NCBI GenBank assembly: GCA_031397815.1
Contig: JANNMJ010000029.1
Location: 1 to 46,380 of the forward strand
Origin: JANNMJ01 sp031397815
Lineage (GTDB): Bacteria; Bacteroidota; Bacteroidia; Cytophagales; Hymenobacteraceae
Length of the DNA stretch: 46,380 nt
Direction of reading: 5' to 3'
The position numbers and the translations under genes were made by a program. Of the stretch, positions 16,198-24,297 are shown piece by piece. The stretch's first letter is position 1; the number at the start of each line of letters is the position of its first letter. The notes below the pieces were generated by a model. It ran no database searches. It saw only the letters and a list, made by a program, of their open reading frames with translations, and was not told the DNA's origin.

Positions 16198-18387
16198 TTA
16201 CCCTAACTCTGCGGCCACCAACCCCCGCAACACCGCCCTCACCGCCGCCGGAGAATCCACCGAAAACCGGGCTTTTGACGTAGACGCCTCCCCCACCTTC
16301 ACCATCCAAGCGGTCCACGGCAGGGCGCGGAAGGTGTCTTCGTCGGTGCGGTCGTCGCCGATGGCGAGGATGAAGTCGGCGGGGTGTTCTTCGAGGAGGC
16401 GGGCGGCGGCGGTGCCTTTGTCGGCGCCGGCGTTTTTCAGCTCGATGACGCGGTTGCCTTCGAGGACTTGCAGGTCGGTGTTGGTGACGAGGAAGCTTAG
16501 GTGCGCTGCTAGCTCGCGGGCACGGTCGGCGCCGAGGGCGGCGTCGGCGCGGCGCCAGTGCCAGACGAGCGAATACTCTTTCTCCTCGATGAAGGCGCCC
16601 GGCGTGCGGCGCACGAACAGCTCCAGCACGGGGTATAGCTCGCGTTTCCAGTCGTTACGGAGGGGTTGGGGCAGGCGCCACGTCCCGGCCTCGTCGCGCA
16701 TCCAGACGCCGTGCTCGGCCACGAAATTGATCGGCAGGTGCCCGAGCCATTGTTGGAGCGTGGCGCGGTCGCGGCCGCTGATGACCACCACGCGGGTGCG
16801 CGGCTGCGCGGCCAGCGTGGTGAGGAGCGCGAGCAGCGCCGGATCGGGGCGGACGTTCTGCGGGTCGGGGTCGAAGGGCATCAGCGTGCCGTCGTAATCG
16901 AGGAGGAGGAGGCGTGTGGGGGCTTCGTCCCATTCGGTGCGCATGCGGGTCATTTCATCCGGGCCGAGGTCGTCGGCGGCGAGGGCGTCTTGCTTCATCT
17001 TACAGTAGAAAAGGCGGTTCAGGAATAGCTCCGTCCAGTGGCGCACGTTGTAGCGCCGCACGAGCGTGCGCATCCGGTGGAGGCGTTGGCGCTGCTCTTC
17101 GGGCGGCATCCGGAGGGCTTGGTCGAGGGCCGCCGCCATCGCGGGCACGTCGACGGGGTTGATGAGGAGGGCGTCGGCCAGCTCGCGGGCGGCGCCGGCC
17201 TGCTCGCTGAGCACGAGGACGCCGTGGCCGTCGGTGCAGGAGGCGACGTACTCCTTCGCGACGAGGTTCATGCCGTCGCGCAGGGGCGTGACGAGCGCCA
17301 CGTCGGCGAGCGCGTAGAGCGCCGACAGCTCTTCGGGCGGCAGACCGCGGTAGAAATAGTGAATCGGGTTCCAGTCAATCGTTCGGTAGCGGGCGTTGAT
17401 GCGCCCGACCAGCTCGTCGATTTCAGTTTTAAGGTCGCGGTAGCGCGCAACCTGATCCCGCGAGGGCACCACCACCATCACCAGCGACACTTGCCCGCGC
17501 CATTCCGGGTGCGTGCTGAGTAGGCGGTCGAAGGCGTGGAGGCGCTGCGCGATGCCTTTCGTGTAGTCGAGGCGGTCGATGGTGAGTACGACTTGCACGT
17601 CGCGGAGGGCGGCGCGGTAGGTGGCGACGTGGACCTGCGTTTCGGGCGCCATCGCGGTGCGGGCGTAGTAGCCGAAATCGATGCCCATCGGCAGGGCGTC
17701 GGCCCAGACGAGCCGCCCGTCTACCGCCACCCGATGATGCTCCGTCGGCAGACCAAGCAGCGCGGCCGTGGAAGCCAAAAAGTGCCGCGCGTAACCGAAC
17801 GTATGAAACCCGACCAGATCGGCGCCGAGCATCCCCGCCAGCAGCTCGCGGCGCCACGGCAGCAGCTGAAACAGCTCGACCGACGGGAACGGGATATGCA
17901 GGAAAAAGCCGATGGTGGCCTTCGGGAGCGCTTTCCGCAGCAGCGCGGGCAGGAGCAAAAGCTGGTAATCGTGGACCCAGATCGTATCCTCCGGCCCCGC
18001 CACGGCGAGCACGGCGGCGGCGAATTTCTCGTTCACGGCCACGTACGCATCCCAGTAGCGCGGCTCGAAAACGGCGTGCTGCCCGAAGTAGTGGAAGATC
18101 GGCCAGAGGATTTCGTTACTGAACCCTTCGTAGTAATCCTGAATCTCGTCGGGAGTCAGGAAGACGGGCGCCATCCGGTCGCGCAGCAGGTATTCGGTGA
18201 TGTGGGCGGCTTCTTCGTCGTGCTCCAGCGAAACGCCGGGCCAGCCTATCCAGAGGTTTTCACCGGTGCGGTACACGGCCCCGAGGCCGGTAGCCAGCCC
18301 GCCTTCACTGGGGGAAAAGGTCAGGCCATCGGGGGTACGGGTGGCTTTGGTGGGCAGTCGGTTCGAGACGATAAGCGTTCTAGACAT
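16198..18387 (-). CDS. otsA-otsB fusion: Bifunctional trehalose-6-phosphate synthase/phosphatase
   Basis: A 729-residue fusion. Residues 1-470 are a GT20 synthase: IVSNRLP, GGLATGLG, the WVHDYQLLLLP segment, DRLDYTKGI, and DGMNLVAKEYVA. Residues about 490-729 are a HAD-type phosphatase with DYDGTLMPFD (about 497), ISGRDRATL and GDDRTDED. Together they turn UDP-glucose and glucose-6-phosphate into trehalose. It faces the GH15 gene, which may hydrolyse trehalose; the AT-rich insert lies between them. ATG 18387 starts at the conserved MSRTLIVSNRLP. Cytoplasmic. Confidence 0.97.
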   Translation of the reverse strand: MSRTLIVSNRLPTKATRTPDGLTFSPSEGGLATGLGAVYRTGENLWIGWPGVSLEHDEEAAHITEYLLRDRMAPVFLTPDEIQDYYEGFSNEILWPIFHYFGQHAVFEPRYWDAYVAVNEKFAAAVLAVAGPEDTIWVHDYQLLLLPALLRKALPKATIGFFLHIPFPSVELFQLLPWRRELLAGMLGADLVGFHTFGYARHFLASTAALLGLPTEHHRVAVDGRLVWADALPMGIDFGYYARTAMAPETQVHVATYRAALRDVQVVLTIDRLDYTKGIAQRLHAFDRLLSTHPEWRGQVSLVMVVVPSRDQVARYRDLKTEIDELVGRINARYRTIDWNPIHYFYRGLPPEELSALYALADVALVTPLRDGMNLVAKEYVASCTDGHGVLVLSEQAGAARELADALLINPVDVPAMAAALDQALRMPPEEQRQRLHRMRTLVRRYNVRHWTELFLNRLFYCKMKQDALAADDLGPDEMTRMRTEWDEAPTRLLLLDYDGTLMPFDPDPQNVRPDPALLALLTTLAAQPRTRVVVISGRDRATLQQWLGHLPINFVAEHGVWMRDEAGTWRLPQPLRNDWKRELYPVLELFVRRTPGAFIEEKEYSLVWHWRRADAALGADRARELAAHLSFLVTNTDLQVLEGNRVIELKNAGADKGTAAARLLEEHPADFILAIGDDRTDEDTFRALPWTAWMVKVGEASTSKARFSVDSPAAVRAVLRGLVAAELG

Positions 18388-18597
18388 CCGGCGACGATTC
18401 TGGTGGAACCCGTCGTATACGGAAAAACCGGCTTTGGGTAGGCAAAAGGGAAAAGGAAGCCCCTTAGGCGGCGGCGGTCAGCCCGAGGGACGAGCGTTGC
18501 AAAAGGCCTTAACCCGCTCAGCAGCCCCAACCCGAATGCCCTTTCGGCGGTTATGTGGGCTGATGTGTTGCGGCCACTGCCTTACTTCACCACCCTT

Positions 18598-19788
18598 ATG
18601 AACAACTTCGCCACCCCGCCCGACCTCCTCACCACCTACCAGCGGCTGCGCGCCCGCACCGAAGCCATCTGCGAGGGGTTGCAGGCGGAAGACTTTGTGG
18701 TGCAGCCGGTGGTGGATGTTAGTCCGCCGAAGTGGCATTTGGGGCACACGACGTGGTTTTTTGAAACCTTCGTGCTGCTCCCCCACGCCCCCGGCTACGT
18801 GGTGTGCAACGCGCAGTACAACTACGTGTTCAACAGCTACTACGAGACCGTGGGCGCCCGCGTGGTGCGCACCGACCGGGGCAATCTGAGCCGCCCGACC
18901 GTGGCGGAAGTCCGCGCTTACCGGGCGTACGTGGACGACGCGATGCACCGGTTCCTGAGCGCCACCCCCACGCTGAGCGCCGAGTTACTCGCCACCATCA
19001 CCCTCGGACTGAACCACGAAGAGCAGCATCAGGAGCTACTCATCACCGATATCAAGTACATCCTCGGCCACAACCCGCTGCTGCCGGGTTACACTACTGA
19101 TTACGAAAAGCCCACCGTGCCGCGCATCACCACGGAAACGTGGGTGAGCCAGCCGGAAGGCGTCGTTGAGATTGGCGCGACTGGCACTGAGCCATTCTGT
19201 TTCGACAATGAGCTGAACCGCCATAAAGTGTATCTCAACGCGTTCCAGATTCGGCGCGAGCTGGTCAGTAACGGCGAATATTTGGCTTTTATGGAAGCGG
19301 GCGGCTATACTGATTTTCGGTATTGGCACGCCGAGGGTTGGGATTGGGTCAAAACCCAGCACCTGCAAGCGCCGTTATACTGGCACCAGCTCGACGGCGG
19401 CATTTGGCATCATTACACGCCTGACGGCCTCGTGCCGCTGCCGCTTGATGCGCCGGTCGGGCACGTGAGCTATTACGAGGCGTGGGCCTACGCGCAGTGG
19501 CGCGGCCTCCGCCTGCCGACCGAGGCCGAATGGGAAACCGCTCAGCACCAGCTCGACTGGGGCACGCGCTGGGAATGGACCGAAAGCGCCTATCTGCCGT
19601 ATCCCGGCTTCGCGAAGGCCGAAGGCGCCATCGGCGAGTATAACGGCAAGTTTATGGTGAACCAGCTCGTGCTGCGCGGGGCTTCCGAGGCCACCACGCC
19701 CGGCCATAGCCGCCCGACGTACCGCAATTTTTTCCACGCGCCGCTCCGCTGGCAATTCACCGGCATTCGCTTGGCTAAATCGATTTAA
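18598..19788 (+). CDS. egtB: Ergothioneine biosynthesis sulfoxide synthase EgtB
   Basis: A 396-residue non-haem iron enzyme with an N-terminal DinB-like domain and a C-terminal FGE-sulfatase (C-type-lectin-like) domain. Iron ligands by pattern are H50 (WHLGHTTWFFE) and H140/H144 (NHEEQHQEL). The C-terminus GHSRPTYRNFFHAPLRWQF is typical. The adjacent tyrosines 81-82 in NSYYE resemble the active-site pair of the type II EgtB of Chloracidobacterium, which can use cysteine instead of gamma-glutamylcysteine. ATG 18598 gives the family start; the frame extends to 18553 without support. It abuts egtD. Confidence 0.93.
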   Translation: MNNFATPPDLLTTYQRLRARTEAICEGLQAEDFVVQPVVDVSPPKWHLGHTTWFFETFVLLPHAPGYVVCNAQYNYVFNSYYETVGARVVRTDRGNLSRPTVAEVRAYRAYVDDAMHRFLSATPTLSAELLATITLGLNHEEQHQELLITDIKYILGHNPLLPGYTTDYEKPTVPRITTETWVSQPEGVVEIGATGTEPFCFDNELNRHKVYLNAFQIRRELVSNGEYLAFMEAGGYTDFRYWHAEGWDWVKTQHLQAPLYWHQLDGGIWHHYTPDGLVPLPLDAPVGHVSYYEAWAYAQWRGLRLPTEAEWETAQHQLDWGTRWEWTESAYLPYPGFAKAEGAIGEYNGKFMVNQLVLRGASEATTPGHSRPTYRNFFHAPLRWQFTGIRLAKSI

Positions 19789-20763
19789 ATGAGCTTGATC
19801 GCCTCTCTTCCCCTCACGGCCAGCGCCTTCCTCATCGATGTGGTGCGGAGCTTATCGGCACAGCCGAAATTCCTGCAATCGAAGTATTTCTACGACGCTA
19901 CCGGCGACGAGCTATTTCAGCAAATAATGGCCTGTCCGGAATATTACCTGACGCGGGCCGAGGAAGAGATTATGCGCCTTCGCAGCCGGGAGATACTGGA
20001 AGTCTGCGCCGCCACGCACCCGACGTTCGATGTGGTGGAGCTAGGCGCCGGTGATGCTTCCAAAACCGTCCATCTCTTAGAAGAAGCCGCCCGATTGGGA
20101 TGCGCCACCCGGTATCTGCCCATCGATATCTCAGCGCATACCATCGAGTACCTCACCCGCACCCTGCCCACGCGCCTCGGCGGACGCTTGCAGGTGGAGG
20201 GATTGAATGGCGAGTATTTTTCGATGCTCGAACGTGTGCGCGCGGCACCGCAGCCCAAGCTGGTGCTCTTTCTGGGGAGCAACATCGGGAATATGTCGCC
20301 CGCCGATGCCACCGCTTTTTGCCGTCAGCTCCGCTCCTACCTCAACCCCGGCGACTGGCTCCTGATGGGCGTTGATTTGAAGAAAGACCCACGCACCGTG
20401 CTGGCGGCTTACAACGATGCGCAGGGCATTACGCGCGCCTTCAACCTCAACCTGCTGCACCGCATCAACCGCGAGCTGGGGGCCGATTTTCAGGTCGACC
20501 AGTTCCTGCATTACCCCGTTTACGACCCCCAAACCGGGAGCTGCAAGAGCTACCTCGTCAGCACCCGCCGCCAACGTGTGACCCTCGCCGACGGCACGGC
20601 GTTCGACTTTATGGCGAACGAGCCGATTTATATGGAAGTGTCGCAGAAGTACAGCGAGCCGGAAATCGACGCCCTCGCCGACGCGGCCGGGTTTGAGCCG
20701 GTTCGGATGTTCTTTGATGAAGCGCACCAGTTTACGGATGTGCTGTGGCGGGTTCCGGCCTGA
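19789..20763 (+). CDS. egtD: L-histidine N-alpha-methyltransferase EgtD
   Basis: A 324-residue SAM-dependent enzyme that trimethylates histidine to hercynine, the substrate of EgtB. Motifs are FLQSKYFYDATGDELFQQI (about 23-41), CPEYYLTRAE, the SAM loop VVELGAGDASKT (about 82-93) and LFLGSNIGNMSP. The ATG follows the egtB stop directly, so the two are translationally coupled. No egtA, egtC or egtE-like gene is visible nearby. Confidence 0.95.
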   Translation: MSLIASLPLTASAFLIDVVRSLSAQPKFLQSKYFYDATGDELFQQIMACPEYYLTRAEEEIMRLRSREILEVCAATHPTFDVVELGAGDASKTVHLLEEAARLGCATRYLPIDISAHTIEYLTRTLPTRLGGRLQVEGLNGEYFSMLERVRAAPQPKLVLFLGSNIGNMSPADATAFCRQLRSYLNPGDWLLMGVDLKKDPRTVLAAYNDAQGITRAFNLNLLHRINRELGADFQVDQFLHYPVYDPQTGSCKSYLVSTRRQRVTLADGTAFDFMANEPIYMEVSQKYSEPEIDALADAAGFEPVRMFFDEAHQFTDVLWRVPA

Positions 20764-20802
20764 ATGTATCCGGAACCGTCTCGGTGCTGGGTAAGTAGGA
20801 CG
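20764..20802 (+). repeat. Degenerate copy of a dispersed palindrome
   Basis: TATCCGGAACCGTCTCGGTG and CTGGGTAAGTAG right after egtD resemble, with several mismatches, the arm at 34872-34900 (core GGCACCGTCTCGGTGCCGG). It probably belongs to a dispersed short repeat family. Confidence 0.4.
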
Positions 20803-20836
20803 GCGGCGCAATAGAGTAGGCGATTGACTCGCAAAA

Positions 20837-20882
20837 AAACTTGCCTACCAGCGCAAGTTTCCGAAGGAAAAAGGACCTAAGG
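20837..20882 (+). promoter_or_regulatory. Predicted ECF-sigma promoter of the sigma/sensor operon
   Basis: GCGCAAGTTT at 20851-20860 and GACCTAAGG at 20874-20882 form a 32-bp motif that recurs with the same spacing at 22514-22545. The -35-like part is preceded by its own inverted copy (AAACTTGC, 20837-20844), a possible operator. Confidence 0.6.
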
Positions 20883-21013
20883 GGAAACCGGGCCGCAAAC
20901 CGTTGACTCTGTGGCGGTGCGCGCTTGTCAGCCGCCTGCCCTCAACTCACTCCCCCGACGGCGCAACCAGTGCGCACGTCGTTCTTTGTCCTTCCCAATC
21001 ACCCCTCGCCTCG

Positions 21014-21598
21014 GTGCCGATTTCCGCAGCAGACACCGAGTTGATTACCCAGCTACAACAGGGTAGTGAAGCGGCCTTTCGGGCGTTGGTCGAGTGTTAT
21101 CAGGGCCGCGTGTACCGCACCGTTTTGGCGCTGCTACGCTCGCCGGAAGAGGCGGAAGATGTGGCGCAGGAGGTTTTTGTGGAGGTTTATCAGACCATTG
21201 GGCACTTCCGGGGCGAAGCGGCGCTGAGTACGTGGCTGTACCGGCTAGCCGTGTCGCAGGCGTTGAAGAACCGGCAGCGGGCGCGCACCAAAAAGCGGTT
21301 CGCCTTCCTGACGAGCTTGTTCGGCGCCCACAACGAAGTGCTCCACCACCCGCCCGACCATCACCATCCGCAGGCGCAGCTCGAAGGCAAGGAAGAGCTG
21401 CAACGGCTCGTGGCAGCCATTGCGCGGTTACCGGATCAGCAGCAAGTCGCCTTCACTCTGCGCCACGAGCAGGAGCTGAGTTATCAGGAAATCGCCGACG
21501 TTTTGCTCACGTCCGTACCCGCCGTAGAGTCTCTCTTATTCCGCGCTCGTCAGAATCTGCGCAAAACCCTTCAACCGCATCCTCACTATGTCGGCTAA
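21014..21598 (+). CDS. ECF-type RNA polymerase sigma factor
   Basis: A 194-residue sigma-70 family protein with region 2 (AFRALVECYQGRVYRTVL ... AEDVAQEVFVEVYQ ... STWLYRLA) and region 4 (LPDQQQVAFTLRHEQELSYQ ... IADVLLTSVPAVESLLFRAR). A His-rich linker (HHPPDHHHPQ) joins them. The start is uncertain: GTG 21014 gives the usual short N-terminus before DTELITQLQQG, while TTG 20903 would add 37 residues and still lie after the predicted promoter. The next gene overlaps its 3' end by 11 bp. The set resembles CnrH with CnrY/CnrX. Confidence 0.92.
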   Translation: MPISAADTELITQLQQGSEAAFRALVECYQGRVYRTVLALLRSPEEAEDVAQEVFVEVYQTIGHFRGEAALSTWLYRLAVSQALKNRQRARTKKRFAFLTSLFGAHNEVLHHPPDHHHPQAQLEGKEELQRLVAAIARLPDQQQVAFTLRHEQELSYQEIADVLLTSVPAVESLLFRARQNLRKTLQPHPHYVG

Positions 21599-21947
21599 CA
21601 AACCCCAATCCGCTCCCAACAACGGTCAGGACGACGGTCTGGACGATCTGCTCCGGCAGCTTCGCGACCAGCCCGTCCCCGAACCGCGTCCGTTCTTTTA
21701 CACCCGCGTCCGGGCCCGTCTGGATGCGCAAAATGCGCTCGAAACGCCTCGGGCTTCCCGCACCTGGCTCCTGCACCGCCCCACCTACGCCCTGCTGCTG
21801 GGGCTACTGGTACTGGGCGTCAATGTGGGGGTGGTGTTGCATTTTAAGCAGCGGCTACCGGAGCAGCCAGCCGTAGCGGCCACGCATTATGATGCTTTTG
21901 TGGCAGAATATCAGCTCGACCCTTTTGCACTCCCTTTACCGCAATGA
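21588..21947 (+). CDS. Single-TM protein, candidate anti-sigma factor
   Basis: A 119-residue protein with an N-terminal cytoplasmic stretch rich in D/Q/P (LDDLLRQLRDQPVPEP), one membrane helix at about 66-86 (YALLLGLLVLGVNVGVVLHF) and a short periplasmic tail. This layout and its overlap with both the sigma gene (11 bp) and the sensor gene (4 bp) fit an anti-sigma factor like CnrY. I see no zinc-binding anti-sigma motif, so the role rests on position and topology. Confidence 0.65.
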   Translation: MSANKPQSAPNNGQDDGLDDLLRQLRDQPVPEPRPFFYTRVRARLDAQNALETPRASRTWLLHRPTYALLLGLLVLGVNVGVVLHFKQRLPEQPAVAATHYDAFVAEYQLDPFALPLPQ

Positions 21948-22474
21948 ATAAGCTCCTAACGTGGCTAATGGCCCGCCCGACCCGGCCCGTTTGGGCGCTG
22001 GTGTTGGTGCTGCTGCTCGTCAATATCGGGCTACTGAGCTGGGTGCTGCTGACGCCCGGCGCGGTGGCAGCGGCGCGCCACACTCAAGCGGCGCATCCGG
22101 CCGCCGGCCGCTCGTTTCTCGCCGACACGCTCCACCTCACCGCAGATCAGCGTGCCCGCTACGAATCCCTACGGTCGCGCTACTTCGTCGAGGTAAAACC
22201 GCTGACTCAGATGTGCCGCCAGGATTGCCAGCGGTACTTTTTGCTCCTGGATTCCTCCAAACTTTCCGACCCACAATTGGCGGAGCGCGCACGCGGCGCC
22301 CTGTCGAGCAAGGTCGCCGTCGATGTGCTGACCGTGCGGCATTTGCAGCAAGTGTCGGCGATGTGCTCGCCGAAGCAGCGCCAGACGCTGCGGCAAGTGC
22401 TGGCCCCGGACTGTGACGTGACTGGCTGCCGTCCCGGCGAGATGCCGTGGCTGACTGCCAACCCCACCCCATAA
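21944..22474 (+). CDS. Periplasmic heavy-metal-sensor-like protein (CnrX/ZraP/Spy type)
   Basis: A 176-residue protein with an N-terminal membrane anchor (about 17-40) and a helical periplasmic domain. LHLTADQRARYESLRSRYF and the final MCSPKQRQTLRQVL match the two helices of the CnrX/CpxP/Spy-like family. It carries six Cys (MCRQDC, AMC, DCDVTGC), more than the usual family member, so metal or redox binding is likely. It overlaps the preceding gene by 4 bp. By analogy with CnrYXH it would sense a periplasmic signal and release the sigma factor. Confidence 0.75.
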   Translation: MNKLLTWLMARPTRPVWALVLVLLLVNIGLLSWVLLTPGAVAAARHTQAAHPAAGRSFLADTLHLTADQRARYESLRSRYFVEVKPLTQMCRQDCQRYFLLLDSSKLSDPQLAERARGALSSKVAVDVLTVRHLQQVSAMCSPKQRQTLRQVLAPDCDVTGCRPGEMPWLTANPTP

Positions 22475-22513
22475 AGCAGTCGCTCTTACTGAGAAAAATA
22501 AATTCGGGGCCGA

Positions 22514-22545
22514 GCGCAAGTTTTCCGGCGGATTTCGACCTAAGG
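22514..22545 (+). promoter_or_regulatory. Predicted ECF-sigma promoter of the Cys-rich gene
   Basis: GCGCAAGTTT and GACCTAAGG occur in a 32-bp block with exactly the spacing seen upstream of the sigma gene (20851-20882). The distance between the -35-like and -10-like parts is about 15-16 bp, normal for ECF promoters. Confidence 0.6.
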
Positions 22546-22610
22546 CTATGAAAGCTCAACAGGCATTCATCACCCGTTTTATTCCCCCATTTACCCCCAA
22601 AACCACACCC

Positions 22611-22877
22611 ATGACCAAAGTATTCATCGCTGGCCTATTGGCGATCTCGTCGTTCGCGTATGCTGGTAACGGCAACACGAAAACCAAAGCCAAAGGGACC
22701 GTACGCGCCACTACGGCCGTTACTAACCCGAGCGCATCGTGCAATCCAGCCGCTTGCAAGCCCGTCAGCGGCAATTGCAGCCCCGCTGCGTGCAAAACCA
22801 GCACCTCGAAGGCCGTGGCTAATGCGGCGCCGTGGTTGGTGAGTGCGACGGCTTGCGCCCCAGCGGGCTGCAAATAA
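22611..22877 (+). CDS. Small secreted Cys-rich protein with C-x-P-A-(A/G)-C-K repeats
   Basis: An 88-residue protein. The signal peptide MTKVFIAGLLAISSFAYA is followed by a low-complexity mature part with three copies of C-x-P-A-(A/G)-C-K (CNPAACK, CSPAACK, CAPAGCK). Six evenly paired Cys in a small periplasmic protein suggest metal binding or thiol buffering. ATG 22611 is chosen because an upstream ATG at 22548 would lie almost at the start site set by the predicted promoter (22514-22545) and would spoil the signal peptide. It is probably a target of the sigma factor encoded upstream. Confidence 0.75.
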   Translation: MTKVFIAGLLAISSFAYAGNGNTKTKAKGTVRATTAVTNPSASCNPAACKPVSGNCSPAACKTSTSKAVANAAPWLVSATACAPAGCK

Positions 22878-22930
22878 TTTCGGCTTTCAGTTGGAAGCTT
22901 CTTGATTTAGAAACTTCTGCGTTGAACGCT

Positions 22931-22970
22931 AAAAAGGGCAGAATGACCGCAAGGTCGTTCTGCCCTTTTT
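22931..22970. terminator. Bidirectional terminator between convergent genes
   Basis: An 18-bp stem (arms 22931-22948 and 22953-22970, one wobble) with loop GCAA has A5 at its left and T5 at its right edge, so it can serve the Cys-rich gene (+) and the EEP-family gene (-). Confidence 0.9.
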
Positions 22971-22994
22971 TATTGATTCGCCCGGCAGCTTTGA

Positions 22995-24107
22995 TTACTG
23001 ACCTACTGTATTGATTCCGCTGGAAGCTGGCTGTGCCGTAGTCAGCGTCAGGTAAACAGCGAAATGGTCGGAATAGCCGCCGATGTATTTCCGCCCGACG
23101 AACGTACCTAATGACTCGCCGGGGAATTTGGTTTGCGGGTTGGTCAGGCGTTCCGGCGCGTAGATGGCGGCTGAGCCGCGCAAAAAGTGCAACCCGCTGC
23201 TCTGGACTAACCCAGCGGACAGCACCATTTGGTCGAATACATCGGGGCGGCTGCGGAAATACATCGTCCCTTTGCCCATTTGTTGCAGGTCGTAAAAGGC
23301 GTTGTAGAGTCGTCCGGCGGGAAGGTCTGTCGGATCACCGGAAGCGCCGAGGGCGGCTGAAACCGACTCGTCGAGGGGCGTGTCGTTGAGGTTGCCCATA
23401 AGGATGATGCGGGCCTTTGGGTCTGCTTTCAAGTACTCATCGATGACTTTCCGGCATTGGCTGGCGACGGCTAATCGCCGCTTGACGGCTTTCTGGCCAC
23501 CGCGCCGCGACGGCCAATGCGCCACCATAAAGGTGATCGGCTCCTGATTGATCAGCCCGTCGACGACGAGCAGGTCGCGGGTTCCCATCGTTGTGTCGGG
23601 CAGGGAATGGATAACCGACCGCTGCCGCAGCACCTTAAACCGACCGGCTTTGTAGAGCAGTGCGCAATCAATCCCGCGCGGGTCGGGCGAGTCGAAATGG
23701 ATTATTTGATACTGACGGTCGGCAAGCAGCGGTTCCTTTACTAAATCCTGCAACACGCGCTTATTTTCCGTCTCGTTCAGCCCCAATATATCCGGCCCGT
23801 CCGCCGAACCCAGCTCGGCGATGACGGTAGCCAGATTATGCAACTTGGTTTGGTAGCGCTCTTCCGTCCATTCCAAGCGGGAGTTGGGCAGGAAATCCTG
23901 GTCGTTGATTTTTGGGTCATCGACCGTATCAAACAGATTTTCAACGTTGAAGAACGCCACGGTGGTGGTAGGCGCTTCCTTCTTCAACTTCCCCGCCGTA
24001 CCGCCCAGCACGGTGGAGGTCGACGGTTTCGAAGGGGTGCAAGCCAAGGCGCTGCACCAAATTCCGGCCATCAGCAGCCGAGGAAAAACAAGATGTGAGA
24101 GGCGCAT
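22995..24107 (-). CDS. Endonuclease/exonuclease/phosphatase-family lipoprotein
   Basis: A 370-residue protein. MRLSHLVFPRLLMAGIWC followed by SALAC gives a lipobox with Cys about residue 22, so it is probably anchored on the periplasmic or outer side. The EEP fold is marked by FFNVENLFDTVDD, ILGLNETENK, VAHWPSRRGG, MGNLNDTP and YSDHFAVYLTL. The usual GDFND is GNLND here, an Asp-to-Asn change next to the catalytic Asn/Asp pair. Substrate (DNA, phospholipid or sugar phosphate) cannot be told. ATG 24107 gives the lipoprotein signal; the frame extends to 24149. Confidence 0.88.
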   Translation of the reverse strand: MRLSHLVFPRLLMAGIWCSALACTPSKPSTSTVLGGTAGKLKKEAPTTTVAFFNVENLFDTVDDPKINDQDFLPNSRLEWTEERYQTKLHNLATVIAELGSADGPDILGLNETENKRVLQDLVKEPLLADRQYQIIHFDSPDPRGIDCALLYKAGRFKVLRQRSVIHSLPDTTMGTRDLLVVDGLINQEPITFMVAHWPSRRGGQKAVKRRLAVASQCRKVIDEYLKADPKARIILMGNLNDTPLDESVSAALGASGDPTDLPAGRLYNAFYDLQQMGKGTMYFRSRPDVFDQMVLSAGLVQSSGLHFLRGSAAIYAPERLTNPQTKFPGESLGTFVGRKYIGGYSDHFAVYLTLTTAQPASSGINTVGQ

Positions 24108-24178
24108 AGTAAGGAATGAAAAACCGATTGGTTTCTCAAAGCTATCCAAGCTCTTACCTAATGGAAGGTGGCCGTTTG

Positions 24179-24198
24179 TTGAGTTATTGTTAACTCAA
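24179..24198. promoter_or_regulatory. Perfect palindrome TTGAGTTA-N4-TAACTCAA
   Basis: Eight-bp arms with a 4-bp spacer lie 72 bp upstream of the EEP-family gene and 100 bp downstream of the SLOG gene. No T run follows, so an operator is more likely than a terminator. Confidence 0.4.
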
Positions 24199-24297
24199 TG
24201 ACCTGAAAACCAAACGTATCCTAGGAAGTAGTTGTCGTTTGATGCGTCGGGCACGCTGCCCAATGTTCTACCTACTGGTAGGTTGCGCGGCAGCCGC

